DNA of 64,000 nt from NCBI GenBank assembly GCA_963707435.1, contig CAVPPF010000002.1, forward strand, positions 186,001 through 250,000. The letters run 5' to 3'. Of the stretch, positions 33,310 through 43,455 are shown one piece after another (the first letter of the stretch is position 1; the number at the start of each line of letters is the position of its first letter). Below the pieces are notes generated by a model, which ran no database searches, was not told the origin of the DNA, and saw nothing but the letters and a program-made list of their open reading frames with translations. The position numbers were made by a program, and so were the translations under genes. The stretch comes from UBA4744 sp963707435 (GTDB lineage Bacteria; Actinomycetota; Acidimicrobiia; Spongiisociales; UBA4744).

Positions 33310-35926
33310 GCCCCAACCCGACGCGACGGCACAACCGTCTGCGAAACGTGCCCACGTCGTCATGGTGGTCGGGAACGACGTTACGGTCGATCAGCGGGTC
33401 AAGAAGATTGCCCTCACGGTTGCGCTGGCGGGTCCGCAGGTGACCGTTGTCGGTCTTTCGGCCACGGGGGAACAGTGGGAAACCCACCTCGGCCCGGTTC
33501 GGATCGTCAGGGTTCCGGTCAACTTCACTCAGCGCGACTGGGCGCGAGCCGGGGTTTCCAAACGCTCCGCCATGTCGCCCGGTTTGGCGGCCAAGCGCCG
33601 CTACGTCGCTGTGCGAACCCGCCGCAAACTGGCGCAACGGGAGATCCAGGCATCGATCGGAAGGTTGCAGGGCCGCCCTTCCCTGTGGAACCGCCTTCGG
33701 GCGGAGTGGCTGCGCTGGCAGAACCGGCTCGTCGGCAAGCGGTACAGATTCTGGGAGATCGTTCATCAGCGACGGCTCGAGAGGATCCGTTCGGGGAGCG
33801 AGACCCTCACCCAGCGTGCCGTCGGGAAGATTCCCGGGATTGGATCGACCGACTGGCGGAAGGCTCTTCCCGAACTTCACGATTACGAGCTCGCGTTCGG
33901 CCCCGTGATCGACGCCCTGCAGCCGGACGTCATCCACGCTCACGACGTGCACATGATCGGCATCGCCGAACGAGTCGTGGCGCGGGCCCGCCTGCAGGGC
34001 CGTTCGGTCTCCTTCATCTACGACGCCCACGAATACGTCAAAGGGCTGGCCCGCTATTCCCCCCGCGTGGTGGCTGCCTGGACCAACCTCGAGAAGGAAT
34101 ACATCCGTTCGGCCGACCGGATCATCACCGTATCTGCGCCCCTCGCCCAGCTTCTCGTCGATGACTACGGCCTGGACAGGACCCCCGACCTGGTCCTGAA
34201 TATCCCGATTGTTCGAACCGACCAGCACGACGCCTTCACGATACGCCAGGTCATCGGGCTTGGAGAGGACACGCCGCTGGTTGTCTATTCGGGTGGAATC
34301 GACGCTACTCGCGGCGTGCACACACTGGTCGAAGCCATGGGCCGGTTGCCCGGAGTCCATCTGGGACTCGTGGCCAAGGCTCGCACCAATTACATCCTCT
34401 CTCTACTCGAGACGGCGGCAAACGGGGAGTACGACGATCGAATCCACCTGGTCGGGTTTGTCGATCCCGACAAAGTGGTGCCCTTTCTGTCCGGTGCCAC
34501 GCTGGCCGTTCATCCGATGGTCTCCAACAAGATGAACCATCAGATTGCCCTGCCAAACAAGCTCTTCGAATACCTCAACGCAAAGCTCCCGATCGTGGTC
34601 TCCGACAACAAAGCCATGGCGGATCTCGTCACCCAGCACGGGGTAGGGGGCGTCTTCAAGGCAGAAGACGCCGAGGATCTCGCCAACGCGATTCAGAGGG
34701 CACTGGAACAGCGGGCCAGCCTCGTTGCGGCGATCGATACGTCCGGGGTTCTCGAGAAATACACGTGGCAGACGCAAGCCGATCTGCTTCTCGACGTCTA
34801 CGCCGACCTGCTTGGTTCGGAAGCAGTGGCAAGACCGGCGGCAACCATCACGTCGCTCGAGGAGAGCGACGCGCAGCGCGCCGCGACCGGTGTCCACCGC
34901 TCCGCATCTGCGACCACCAGTCTCCTCATCGGACCGCGAAACTCCGCGGGCCAGGCGAAAGCATGGGCGGACGCCCTGGCCAAGACCGGCACGCCTGCGA
35001 CTTCGATGGCCATCGCCCGGCCCACCGCCGTCGCCTTTCCGGCCGATCTTCTCGTGCAACCCGACGAGTTTCGCCGTCTGGACTGGCAGCTCATGCAGGC
35101 AAAGCGTGTCGCGACCGGGTTTACCCATGTCCTGGCCGAAGGTGGAACCAGCGTGCTCGGCCGTCTGAATGGTGGGTTTGCCACCGACGACGTGCCGTTT
35201 CTCGCCGAGCACGGGGTCGGGCTCGGTTTGGTCATGCACGGTTCGGAGATCCGTCGTCCCAGCGTCCACCGCGAGATGCTCGCTCATTCGCCGTTTCACC
35301 TCGAAGATGAGACAACCGCGAAGCTCGAACATGCGACCCGGAGGCTGGCCGATCAACTCGACTCCTTCGAAGGTGCCATCTTTGTCACGACGCCCGATCT
35401 CCTCACCTATGTCCCGCAGGCGGAGTGGTTACCGGTGGTTGTGGACACCCAGCGCTGGCATCCCGCATCCGACCATCCGGCCAACGAGAAGCTGGTGGTG
35501 GCGCACATCCCGTCTTCAGAACGCCTCAAGGGCACGGAGTTCATCGACGCGGTATGCCGCCGTCTCGAGCACGAGGGTGTGATCACGTACGTTCAGGTCT
35601 CCGGCATTGCCCCCGATGATGTGCCCGGGTATATCCGCGCCGCCGATGTTGTGATCGACGGCCTCGTGCTGGGGGCATATGGTGTGATGTCGGTCCAGGC
35701 TATGGCCAGCGGGGCGATTGCTGTCGCAGACGTCAGCCTCCTCGGTAGCCTGGAAGCTCCCATTGTTTCGGCCCAACCGGAGTCGCTGCGCCAAGCCCTT
35801 CTCGATCTGAACGACGACCGATCGAGGATGCAGGACCTGAGGCACGCCGGGATCGAATTCGTTCGGCAATACCACGACGGAGAATACGCTGCTGCGAAAC
35901 TCCGGGAGTTCTTGGAGACGACATGA
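33293..35926 (+). CDS. Two-domain glycosyltransferase fusion
   Basis: An 877-residue protein made of two GT-B enzymes. The first part (about 20-520) has VVGNDVTVDQRVKKIALTVA, HAHDVHMIGIAE, YDAHEYVKGL, YSGGIDATRGVHTLVEAM and NHQIALPNKLFEYL, a GT4 enzyme with an extra helical insert at about 90-190. The second (about 555-877) has VMHGSEIRRPS, VTTPDLLTYVPQA, VVAHIPSSERLKGTEF and YGVMSVQAMASGAIA, and parallels the protein at 30707-32068. ATG 33293 is preferred over an upstream ATG inside the previous gene. One polypeptide could add two sugars. It overlaps the ABC permease gene by 4 bases. Confidence 0.85.
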   Translation: MTNSSEPQPDATAQPSAKRAHVVMVVGNDVTVDQRVKKIALTVALAGPQVTVVGLSATGEQWETHLGPVRIVRVPVNFTQRDWARAGVSKRSAMSPGLAAKRRYVAVRTRRKLAQREIQASIGRLQGRPSLWNRLRAEWLRWQNRLVGKRYRFWEIVHQRRLERIRSGSETLTQRAVGKIPGIGSTDWRKALPELHDYELAFGPVIDALQPDVIHAHDVHMIGIAERVVARARLQGRSVSFIYDAHEYVKGLARYSPRVVAAWTNLEKEYIRSADRIITVSAPLAQLLVDDYGLDRTPDLVLNIPIVRTDQHDAFTIRQVIGLGEDTPLVVYSGGIDATRGVHTLVEAMGRLPGVHLGLVAKARTNYILSLLETAANGEYDDRIHLVGFVDPDKVVPFLSGATLAVHPMVSNKMNHQIALPNKLFEYLNAKLPIVVSDNKAMADLVTQHGVGGVFKAEDAEDLANAIQRALEQRASLVAAIDTSGVLEKYTWQTQADLLLDVYADLLGSEAVARPAATITSLEESDAQRAATGVHRSASATTSLLIGPRNSAGQAKAWADALAKTGTPATSMAIARPTAVAFPADLLVQPDEFRRLDWQLMQAKRVATGFTHVLAEGGTSVLGRLNGGFATDDVPFLAEHGVGLGLVMHGSEIRRPSVHREMLAHSPFHLEDETTAKLEHATRRLADQLDSFEGAIFVTTPDLLTYVPQAEWLPVVVDTQRWHPASDHPANEKLVVAHIPSSERLKGTEFIDAVCRRLEHEGVITYVQVSGIAPDDVPGYIRAADVVIDGLVLGAYGVMSVQAMASGAIAVADVSLLGSLEAPIVSAQPESLRQALLDLNDDRSRMQDLRHAGIEFVRQYHDGEYAAAKLREFLETT

Positions 35927-36762
35927 GTATGCGCACGATCGAACCGACCATCTACGAAGCACGAAAGGGATCGCTTCCTCCCCTCGGCCGGTACTTCACC
36001 GACGTGTGGGCAAAGCGGCGGCTGATATGGGCTCTCGCCCAGGCGGCCGTCAAGGCCGGTCATCTCGACACGTGGTTCGGGAGGCTCTGGACGGTGCTGA
36101 ACCCTCTGTTGTTGGGTCTCACCTACTTCCTGTTGATCGGTGTCATTCTGGGCAAGGACACGACGATCCAGTACCTCGCCACCCTCCTGGGCGGTTTGTT
36201 CGCGTTCTACTTCACGCGCTCGTCCATTGGATCCGGGGCAAATGCCATCGTCAAAGGCGGTGCCATGGTGCGTGCCACAGCGGTTCCCCGAATGATCCTC
36301 CCGCTCTCTTCCGTGGCGATCGCTCTCCGCACCTACTTCCCGACCCTCCTGGCGTACGCCGTGTTCCACCTGGTGGGCGGTCTGCCCATCACCGCAGCCC
36401 TGGTCATGGTCCCCGTGGTGATCCTGATCCACACCCTGATCAACACCGGGCTGGCGCTGGTCTTTGCCACATCGACCGTGTTTTTCCGCGACACGTCATC
36501 GTTCCTGCCGTACCTCCTCAGAATCTGGATGTACGTAACCCCGGTGCTGTATATGTACGAAGAGGTTCCCGTCCGGATTCGTCCCTACATGGAACTCAAT
36601 CCTCTCTATCGACTCTTTTCCGCGTGGCAACAGATCCTGTTTGAAGGCACCTTCCCCTCGCTGGCGAACCTGGGTATCGCGGTCCTCTGGGCAGTCGTGA
36701 TGCTGGTGGTGGGCAGCTATTTCTTCCTCACGAAGGAGCGCGAGTTTGCCATCCGCATCTGA
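35923..36762 (+). CDS. Polysaccharide ABC exporter permease (Wzm-like)
   Basis: A 279-residue ABC-2-type permease with about six membrane segments between residues 45 and 275. AGHLDTWFGRLWTVLNPLLL and the C-terminal YMELNPLYRLFSAWQ are typical of the O-antigen/teichoic-acid export family (Wzm, TagG). It works with the ATPase encoded next, which overlaps it by 17 bases, to flip a lipid-linked glycan across the cytoplasmic membrane. Start ATG 35923 overlaps the preceding stop by 4 bases. Confidence 0.9.
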   Translation: MSMRTIEPTIYEARKGSLPPLGRYFTDVWAKRRLIWALAQAAVKAGHLDTWFGRLWTVLNPLLLGLTYFLLIGVILGKDTTIQYLATLLGGLFAFYFTRSSIGSGANAIVKGGAMVRATAVPRMILPLSSVAIALRTYFPTLLAYAVFHLVGGLPITAALVMVPVVILIHTLINTGLALVFATSTVFFRDTSSFLPYLLRIWMYVTPVLYMYEEVPVRIRPYMELNPLYRLFSAWQQILFEGTFPSLANLGIAVLWAVVMLVVGSYFFLTKEREFAIRI

Positions 36763-37537
36763 CACCCAGCCGAGCCTGGCAGTTCAGGTGGAGAACCTCT
36801 CGGTTCGCTACCGCACTGCGATCGAACGGAAGCAAACGTTCCGTTCGTTTCTGGCACGGGGCGGGAGGAGTTCCCGCACCACACGCATGATCGAAGCGCT
36901 TCACGATGTTTCATTCGAGGTGAAGACCGGTACCTTTCTCGGGGTGATCGGTCCCAATGGAGCCGGGAAATCGACGCTGTTGAGGACGCTGGCGGGCATC
37001 CTGCCTCCTTCGGAGGGAAGGGTCACGGTGTGGGGCAATGTCACGACGCTCCTGGCCCTCGGGGTTGGTTTCAATGCCGAGTTGTCCGGGCGGGACAACG
37101 TGCGATTGGGCTGTCTCGCCTCGGGATTCTCCCCTGAGGAGATCGACCGCATAGCAAGTCCGATCACCGATTTCGCCGACCTCGGTGAGTTCATCGATTA
37201 CCCGGTCAAGACCTACTCGTCCGGGATGTACGGCCGGCTGGCCTTCTCGATTGCCGTTCACGTGAATCCTGACATCCTGCTGATCGATGAGGCTCTATCG
37301 ACCGGCGATGCTGCTTTCCGGGCCAAGTCGCAACAGAGAATGCGCGAGCTCATGACCCAGGCCCGGGCCATTGTGCTCGTGTCTCACGGGCTGGGATTGG
37401 TCAGGGAGATGGCCACGGAGGTGCTGTGGCTCAACAAGGGAGAGGTGATGGGCTACGGGGACCCTGCCGAGGTGATCACCGGGTACACGGACTCCGTGCA
37501 GGGGTCCGGCAAAGCAGCGACCGATGACCAGGTCTAG
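36746..37537 (+). CDS. Polysaccharide ABC exporter ATPase (Wzt-like)
   Basis: A 263-residue ATPase with Walker A GPNGAGKST, the Wzt-type LLALGVGFNAELSGRDNV, signature YSSGMYGRLAFS, Walker B ILLIDEALSTGD and the switch in VLVSHGLGLV. It lacks the C-terminal carbohydrate-binding domain of longer Wzt proteins, so export is unlikely to depend on a recognised non-reducing-end cap. TTG 36746 inside the permease end follows AAGGAG and gives the right N-terminus. A GlcNAc-type lipid-linked glycan is the likely cargo, by context. Confidence 0.9.
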   Translation: MPSASDTQPSLAVQVENLSVRYRTAIERKQTFRSFLARGGRSSRTTRMIEALHDVSFEVKTGTFLGVIGPNGAGKSTLLRTLAGILPPSEGRVTVWGNVTTLLALGVGFNAELSGRDNVRLGCLASGFSPEEIDRIASPITDFADLGEFIDYPVKTYSSGMYGRLAFSIAVHVNPDILLIDEALSTGDAAFRAKSQQRMRELMTQARAIVLVSHGLGLVREMATEVLWLNKGEVMGYGDPAEVITGYTDSVQGSGKAATDDQV

Positions 37538-37572
37538 GCCGACCTCGGTTCGCCCCTAGCCGTCGGGCAGCC

Positions 37573-39549
37573 ATGAGCTTGGAGACCCAGCGCAAGGCAC
37601 CTGCCTCGCCGCCTGCGTTCACCTACCGGCCGGCGCTCGACGGCCTGCGTGCCGTGGCGGTCCTGGCGGTGATCGTCTACCACGTCCATGAGCCGTGGCT
37701 CCCCGGCGGGTTTCTCGGAGTCGATCTGTTCTTCGTGCTCTCGGGTTTCCTGATCACGTCTCTCTTGCTCGTTGAACACGACCGGACGAAGCGAATCAAC
37801 CTGAGCAGGTTCTGGAGCCGGCGAGCCAGGCGACTGCTGCCGGCCATCGTGATCCTGCTCGTGGTCATTGCCGTCGTCGAGAACCAGGTCGTCGCCGAGG
37901 CTTCGGTACGGGCCGGCCGGCGCAGCGAGCTTCTGGCCACCCTCTTCTACGCGGCGAACTGGTTCTTCATTGCGACCGGGCGCTCCTACTTCGCCGACTA
38001 TGGGGGAGCGTCGCCGGTTCGCCACACCTGGTCGCTCGCGATCGAAGAGCAGTTCTATCTGCTGTTCCCCCTCATCATGTCGTTCGGTCTTCGGCTCAAA
38101 CGCCGTTGGATGCTGGCCGCCATCGTGGCGACCCTCGGTGTGTCCGGCTGGCTCATGGCGGCCCTCTTCACGCCGTCGAACCCATCCCGGGCCTACTTCG
38201 GTACGGATGCCCGGATTCATCAGCTACTCGCCGGGGCCGTTCTGGCCGTGCTGCTGACCGGCCGGTACCGGCACACGATCGTCGCCTGGAGCAGGAGGCT
38301 GCTCATACCGGTCTCCGGGGTTCTGGTTGCAGCCCTGTTTCTGGTGCGTGACGACGGCTCGTTCTACTACCACGGCGGGGCCGTGGCGATTGGACTGGTC
38401 GCAGCCGCTCTCATCGCCGGTCTCGAGCGTCCCGCTCGCCTGCGAGAGGCGTTGTCGGTGCGGCCGATGGTGGCGGTCGGCAAGATCTCCTACGGGATGT
38501 ACCTCTGGCACTTCCCGATCATTGTGTGGCTGCTGCGCTCGTCGACGTATTCCCCGGGAGTGCTGCTGACCATCACGCTCGTCGTCACCCTGGTCGCGGC
38601 CACCGTCTCGTATCTGCTGGTCGAGCGTCCCATACGGGTCAACCGCAAGCTCTTCCGACTCGAGCTCACCCCCCGGCGCTTGGCCTATGTGGTCCCGATC
38701 GCCTCCCTGCTCACCGCCGGTGTCATCGTGGCAGCCTTGCCCGATGCCCTGCCCGAATGGGCCCGGGACGGGGATGTGGCCGCAGCCGTTCCCTCGAGCA
38801 CCATCCCGGCGCCGGGCACAACGACCACCTCCGAACCCCAGGCCACCGGCATCTCGACTGTTGCGATCGTCGGCGATTCGTTCATGGTGTCTGCCTACCC
38901 GGGGTTCCGGGTGGCTGCCGCCGAGCAGGCGCTCACCCTCTTGGAGTACGCCTATGCGGCCTGTCCGATCGGAGAAGAACCGCTCGCCGATCTGGAAGGA
39001 GAGCCGCACTACAAGGCCGAGATCTGTCTCGAACTGGTCTCAGCTGCCTACCAGGGGATCGTTGTGGATCCGCCCGACGTGATCCTCTGGCACGATCTCC
39101 AATCGGTCCTGCCGCGGTTCGACGAAGACGGGTCGCTGCTGCTGCCCGGCGCTGTGGATTGGCAACGAGATCTGTTGGCCGAGTGGGGCCGGATCCTGGA
39201 CATGTTCCTGTCGGCCGGCAGCGAGGTGGTCATCATCGAACCGCCCTACCGGAGCCAGGATGCAGTTTGCTCCGGCTTGCCGAACGAGGAGCGATGTCGC
39301 GACATCCTCGAACAGGATGAAGTCATCCGGACCGCAACCGCAGCCTTCCGCCGTCAGGCGGAGAACGTCCCCGGAGTCTTCTTCATGGATGTCAACGACC
39401 TGCTGTGCCCGAATGGAATACCGTGTCCGGCAACGATCGACGGCCTGGTGGTGCGTGAGGGCGGAAACGACCAGACGCACTTCACCGAAGCAGGAGCGAT
39501 TTGGTTCGGTCGTGCGGTCATGGATCGCTTGAGCGACATGGCCGGTTGA
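37573..39549 (+). CDS. Membrane O-acyltransferase with SGNH domain (OafA/YrhL type)
   Basis: A 658-residue protein. The first 380 residues form an acyltransferase-3 domain of about ten helices with ALDGLRAVAVLAVIVYHV, LGVDLFFVLSGFLIT and HTWSLAIEEQFYLLFP. After a Ser/Thr/Pro-rich linker, the last 230 residues are an SGNH-like domain with block I IVGDSFM and a C-terminal block with DQTHFTEAG. Such proteins carry acetyl groups across the membrane and place them on cell-surface glycans or peptidoglycan. It lies just after the ABC exporter and points toward the SpoIID gene. Confidence 0.92.
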   Translation: MSLETQRKAPASPPAFTYRPALDGLRAVAVLAVIVYHVHEPWLPGGFLGVDLFFVLSGFLITSLLLVEHDRTKRINLSRFWSRRARRLLPAIVILLVVIAVVENQVVAEASVRAGRRSELLATLFYAANWFFIATGRSYFADYGGASPVRHTWSLAIEEQFYLLFPLIMSFGLRLKRRWMLAAIVATLGVSGWLMAALFTPSNPSRAYFGTDARIHQLLAGAVLAVLLTGRYRHTIVAWSRRLLIPVSGVLVAALFLVRDDGSFYYHGGAVAIGLVAAALIAGLERPARLREALSVRPMVAVGKISYGMYLWHFPIIVWLLRSSTYSPGVLLTITLVVTLVAATVSYLLVERPIRVNRKLFRLELTPRRLAYVVPIASLLTAGVIVAALPDALPEWARDGDVAAAVPSSTIPAPGTTTTSEPQATGISTVAIVGDSFMVSAYPGFRVAAAEQALTLLEYAYAACPIGEEPLADLEGEPHYKAEICLELVSAAYQGIVVDPPDVILWHDLQSVLPRFDEDGSLLLPGAVDWQRDLLAEWGRILDMFLSAGSEVVIIEPPYRSQDAVCSGLPNEERCRDILEQDEVIRTATAAFRRQAENVPGVFFMDVNDLLCPNGIPCPATIDGLVVREGGNDQTHFTEAGAIWFGRAVMDRLSDMAG

Positions 39550-39586
39550 AGCGGCGATCCGCCATCGAGCCGGGATGCGTTGTTGC

Positions 39587-41645
39587 TCAGGGGGGATCCA
39601 GCGTTGCGATGATACGAGACGGGTCAATCGTCTGGGGGTCCGTGATTCCGCGCAAACCCGACGCCGAGTACCCGGTTGCGACCAGGGTTCCGTCCGATCG
39701 GTACCAGGCCAGATCCTCGCCCGTGACCCCGTCGAAGGCTCCGGTTGCGATCTGGTCCCAGCCGGGGGAGAGGGTCAAGACGGCAGACATGGCAGTGAAC
39801 CGGCCCTGTGAGGTGACGGTGTAGAACCTCGCCAGGCCATCCGCCCGGTAGTAGAGCAGGTCGTCCGAGCCGTTGCCGTCGAAGTCACCGGAGGGGATGC
39901 GCGACCAGTTGCGGTTTCCGTACATCGCTTCGGTCATGGGGAAGAATCGGCCCGTGTCGGAGATGGAGTAGAAGCGCATCAAGCCGTCCCCGGCTCGATA
40001 CCAGAGCACATCGTCACGGCCGTCGTCATCGAAATCCCCGGGCACCAGGTGGGTCCATCCCCTGGTTCCGTAGAGTGCCTCGGAGATTGGAGTGAACCGC
40101 CCGCTGGCCGTCACCGTGTAGAACCGCATCAGGCCGTCCGAAGTCCGGTAGAACAGCAGATCGACGGCGCCGTCGCCGTTGAAGTCGCCCGGGACGACAT
40201 GACTCCAATTGCGGCTGCCGGTGAGGTCCTTCATCACGCTCAGGGACGTTCCGTTCCCCGACAGTTCGATGAATTGGAATCGTCCGCTTGCCTTTTCGTA
40301 CAGGAGCACATCGGACCCGAAACCTCCACCGAGATACCCGTTCCAAACCAGATCGGCAGCAGGCATCACGTTCCCGATCGACGCAACACAGAAATCGACT
40401 TCCCCTCTCCAGACCGCGTCGAGCGTGCCCCCGGCGTCGTAGGCGATGAGGCTGTCGCCCTCGAGGGGCGGGCCGCAATAGCCGATGGAGCGAATCTGGT
40501 GCGAACGAAGGCCGAGCAGGGCCTTGAGGTCGTTTCCGGTGAAATGCTCGGTGGCCGGTGTACCCGCCTTCGTTCCCGTAACGCTCACGTCGGAGGGGGT
40601 TCCCGAGACGTAGCGGCTCACGATGCGGACGCTGGTGATCTCATCGAACCCGAGAGCGGAGATGAAATCCGGCCGTGTGAAGCTCTTGGTCCATGAGGTT
40701 GCTCCCGGATCAACAACCGAAATGAGGTAGGGGAGGGGAGAACCACCCCACATGTCCTGGTTGTTTTCCGTGCGGCCCCCGGTGCTGGAGAAGTAGAAGG
40801 CCGTGATCACCTCGCCGTTGTAGGAAGCCACCGATCCGGCCGTGTCGTCAACGGCGGCGACCCAGCGAGCGTCCTCGCCTTCCCAGCCGATCCATTGCTG
40901 GTCGAGATAGGTGGCGTACAAATGGCAGGCGCAGACCTCGGCACGTGCCACGGGATCTCGATTCTGCAGAGTCGCGACGGAGTACGTGCGCGGCGGCAAT
41001 GGCCTGGGCGCGAACTGCTTCCACCGGCCACGAGGCCGGAACCTCCGCCAACCCGTAGAGGTAGGTTTCGAGATCGAGTTCGCCTACGGCGTGGAATCGC
41101 CCGTCGGGAGCCGGCTTGATCTGCACCAGTCCGCGAGGCACCTCGAGCACGCGCTCGGTGTACGAGCTGCTCGATGTCTTGGAGCGGACCGTCAGCTTGA
41201 CGCGGATCGTCGGCTGCGGCGACCACGTGATGGTGCCCTCACAGGTGGTCCGGGTCCCCACTTCGGTGCCATCCATCAGATACGAACAGGTACCGTCCGG
41301 ATAACTCTGCAGTGCCCACGTGTGCCCATCCGTGGGGCGGGCGACCAGTGAGGAGTCTTCGCCCAGGGTGAGCCGCACACCACCGGCCACCGGTTCGATG
41401 GGCATTACCTGCATATCTTGACCGATGCCGAGGAGTACCGGATCGGGGACCTCGGCAAGCGGACCCACCTCCGTTCCCGTATAGAAGTGCTGGATGATCT
41501 CCGCGGCAGTCTTGCCGTCGTCGGCCAGGGCTTTTGCGCCCCATTGCGACATGCCGATCCCGTGACCCCACCCGCCGCCCTCGACGACCACTTCGTCTCC
41601 GGCCGCCCGGGCGGGCGCCGCGAGAGCGAACACCAGGGCTACCAC
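39587..41645 (-). CDS. SpoIID/LytB-domain protein with C-terminal FG-GAP/VCBS repeats (frame broken)
   Basis: A secreted protein read in two frames. The N-terminal part (after a hydrophobic signal VALVFALAAPARA) has GGGWGHGIGMSQWGAKA and ends at VEAVRAQAIAA. The second frame resumes at RTYSVATLQNRD and continues with CHLYATYLDQQWIG and AFYFSSTGGRTENNQDMWGG, all in SpoIID order. One extra base near 40991 explains the break. SpoIID proteins cut or prepare glycan strands for septal peptidoglycan remodelling. The last 240 residues are four to five 50-residue repeats with the motif GDFDGDGxDDxLxYRxxDGLMRFY, predicted to form a beta-propeller. An n-region ITIRRPILTVAS lies upstream of GTG 41645 with a possible ATC start near 41681 behind GAGGAG. 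Confidence 0.8.
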
Positions 41646-41700
41646 GGAAGCGACGGTCAGGATTGGACGGCGTATGGTGATCGTCAGCTCCTCTCACTCA

Positions 41701-43451
41701 TCAAGGATCGACCATGAGCAGTCCCTGCGGCAATATGCCGGTGCCTGTGAGGGTTTCGTGGAGTCCGTTCGTCAACGTGGTCGCCAGGCTTCCTGTGGAG
41801 CGATACCAGAACACGTCGTCGGTCCCCGCCCCGTCGAGATTGCCCGTGACAAGATCCCGGAATCCGGGTGCCAGGTACAGAACGGGACTGAGAGCGGTGA
41901 AGCCCCGTCGGGCGTCGACACCGTAGAACCGCGCCAAACCGTCGTCTCGGTAGAAGACCAGGCCGGTTTCCGAACCGAAACGTCCGGCCGGGATGTGTGT
42001 CCAGTTGCGGGTACCCGTCATGGCCGGGGTCATGGGGACCATGCGCCCGGTGGATTGCACCTCGTAGAAGCGCATCAGTCCGTCCCCGGCCCTGTACCAG
42101 TAGACATCGTCCGAACCTTCACCGTCGAAATCGCCGGCCACGATGTGCGTCCAATTCCGGGTTCCGTACATTGGCGGAGTGATCGCTCCTCCGATGCCGC
42201 GTGCTCCCATCGTATAGAACCGCATCAATCCATCGTTGGCACGGTAGAACAACAGGTCGGTGGTCCCGTCACCGTTGTAGTCGCCGGGCACGATGCTGGT
42301 CCATCCGACGGTTCCCCGGACCTTCGAAACCGGGGACCACCCACCGGTGCCGTCGGCAGCGAGATAGTGGAACCAACCGGTCGGCCGGTCGTAGAGGAGG
42401 AGATGCGGCGCCGGATCACCCTGGAGGGTAACCCGCGCCACGATGTCCGCGTCGAGAATGCCGGTGTCGAACGCGTTGACGGGGCCGATCGGGGTGACGG
42501 TGCCTCCGGCGGCCGGGTTCCCGATGAAGAACTCGGCAAGCACCCCGCTGAAAGGTGAATAGGTGAGTATCCGTTCCGCGTCTTCGGTGAGCGGCGTGCC
42601 TGTGGACAGAGGATCGGGTGTTTCCTCGACCGGCTTGCAGACGATTCCGCCGTACAACCAGTAGGGGTTCCAGTGCGGGTTTGCAGCGAGAAACTCCTGC
42701 TCGGTGATGCCGAGCAGTCCGGCCCCGGTGGTGGCCGGTACCCCTCGGGCGAGGTAGCTGCACGGGCCGAGCTGGGTGGAGGAAGGAGCCGGTCCGCCGC
42801 TGACTGCTTCGATGATCTCGCCTGCGAACCGCGTATAGCCCTCGTCGGTGTAGTGCACCCCGTCCGCGCCGAACCAGGCCGGCTCTGCCAGCCGATCCCA
42901 GGGGACGACCTCGAAGTCGAGCACTGCGGCTTCCTGACGGAGGATGCCGTTGTGCAAGGCGTAGTAGTCGTGCCAGGGGTGATCGAGGTCGGCCACCGGG
43001 AACCAGATGATGCGTTCGACCCCGATCTGGCGGAGCGCGCCAATCGGTGTCGCGGACCGCGCTGGCGAAACCCGTCGGCGGTGATGAACCCATTGGCATC
43101 GACCTGCGGCGCATACAGGTCCGACTGAGCAGGTTCGGCGAAGATGGGAGCCGGGCGGACGTTCAATCCGGCCGTGAGCACGACCGTCGCCGCTCCAACC
43201 GGGTTCATGCGAGCGATGTCGATGCCGAAGGAAGGACCGGAAGACGACACGCACATCACCGAGGGGACATATCCGGCCAACTCGAGCCTGGCGGCGAGGT
43301 GTCCCCGGCGAACGTTTCCGTCGCACTCGGAAGAGCCCACGACGATGACGTTCGTATTGGTCAAGGCTCGGACACCCGTGGGGGCAATGAACAGTGAACC
43401 GGCCAGGCACCCAACCAGCACCAGCACCGGCCACAACCGGCGGTTCCGCAT
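41701..43451 (-). CDS. SGNH/GDSL-like secreted hydrolase with FG-GAP/VCBS repeats (frame broken)
   Basis: ATG 43451 opens a signal peptide (RNRRLWPVLVLVGCLAG), then VIVVGSSECDGNVRRGHL, which resembles SGNH block I with GSS in place of GDS. The frame breaks twice, near 43069 and 43045. Removing one base at each point gives ITADGFASAVRDTIGALRQ leading into IGVERIIWFPVADLDHPW. GADGVHYTDEGY supplies the DxxH of SGNH block V. A LysM-like stretch (ITEQEFLAANPHWNPYWLY) follows, and the last 280 residues are FG-GAP/VCBS repeats of the GLMRFY type. It is probably an extracellular esterase. It lies 55 bases ahead of the SpoIID gene and 4 bases after the transpeptidase gene. Confidence 0.75.
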
Positions 43452-43455
43452 CAGG

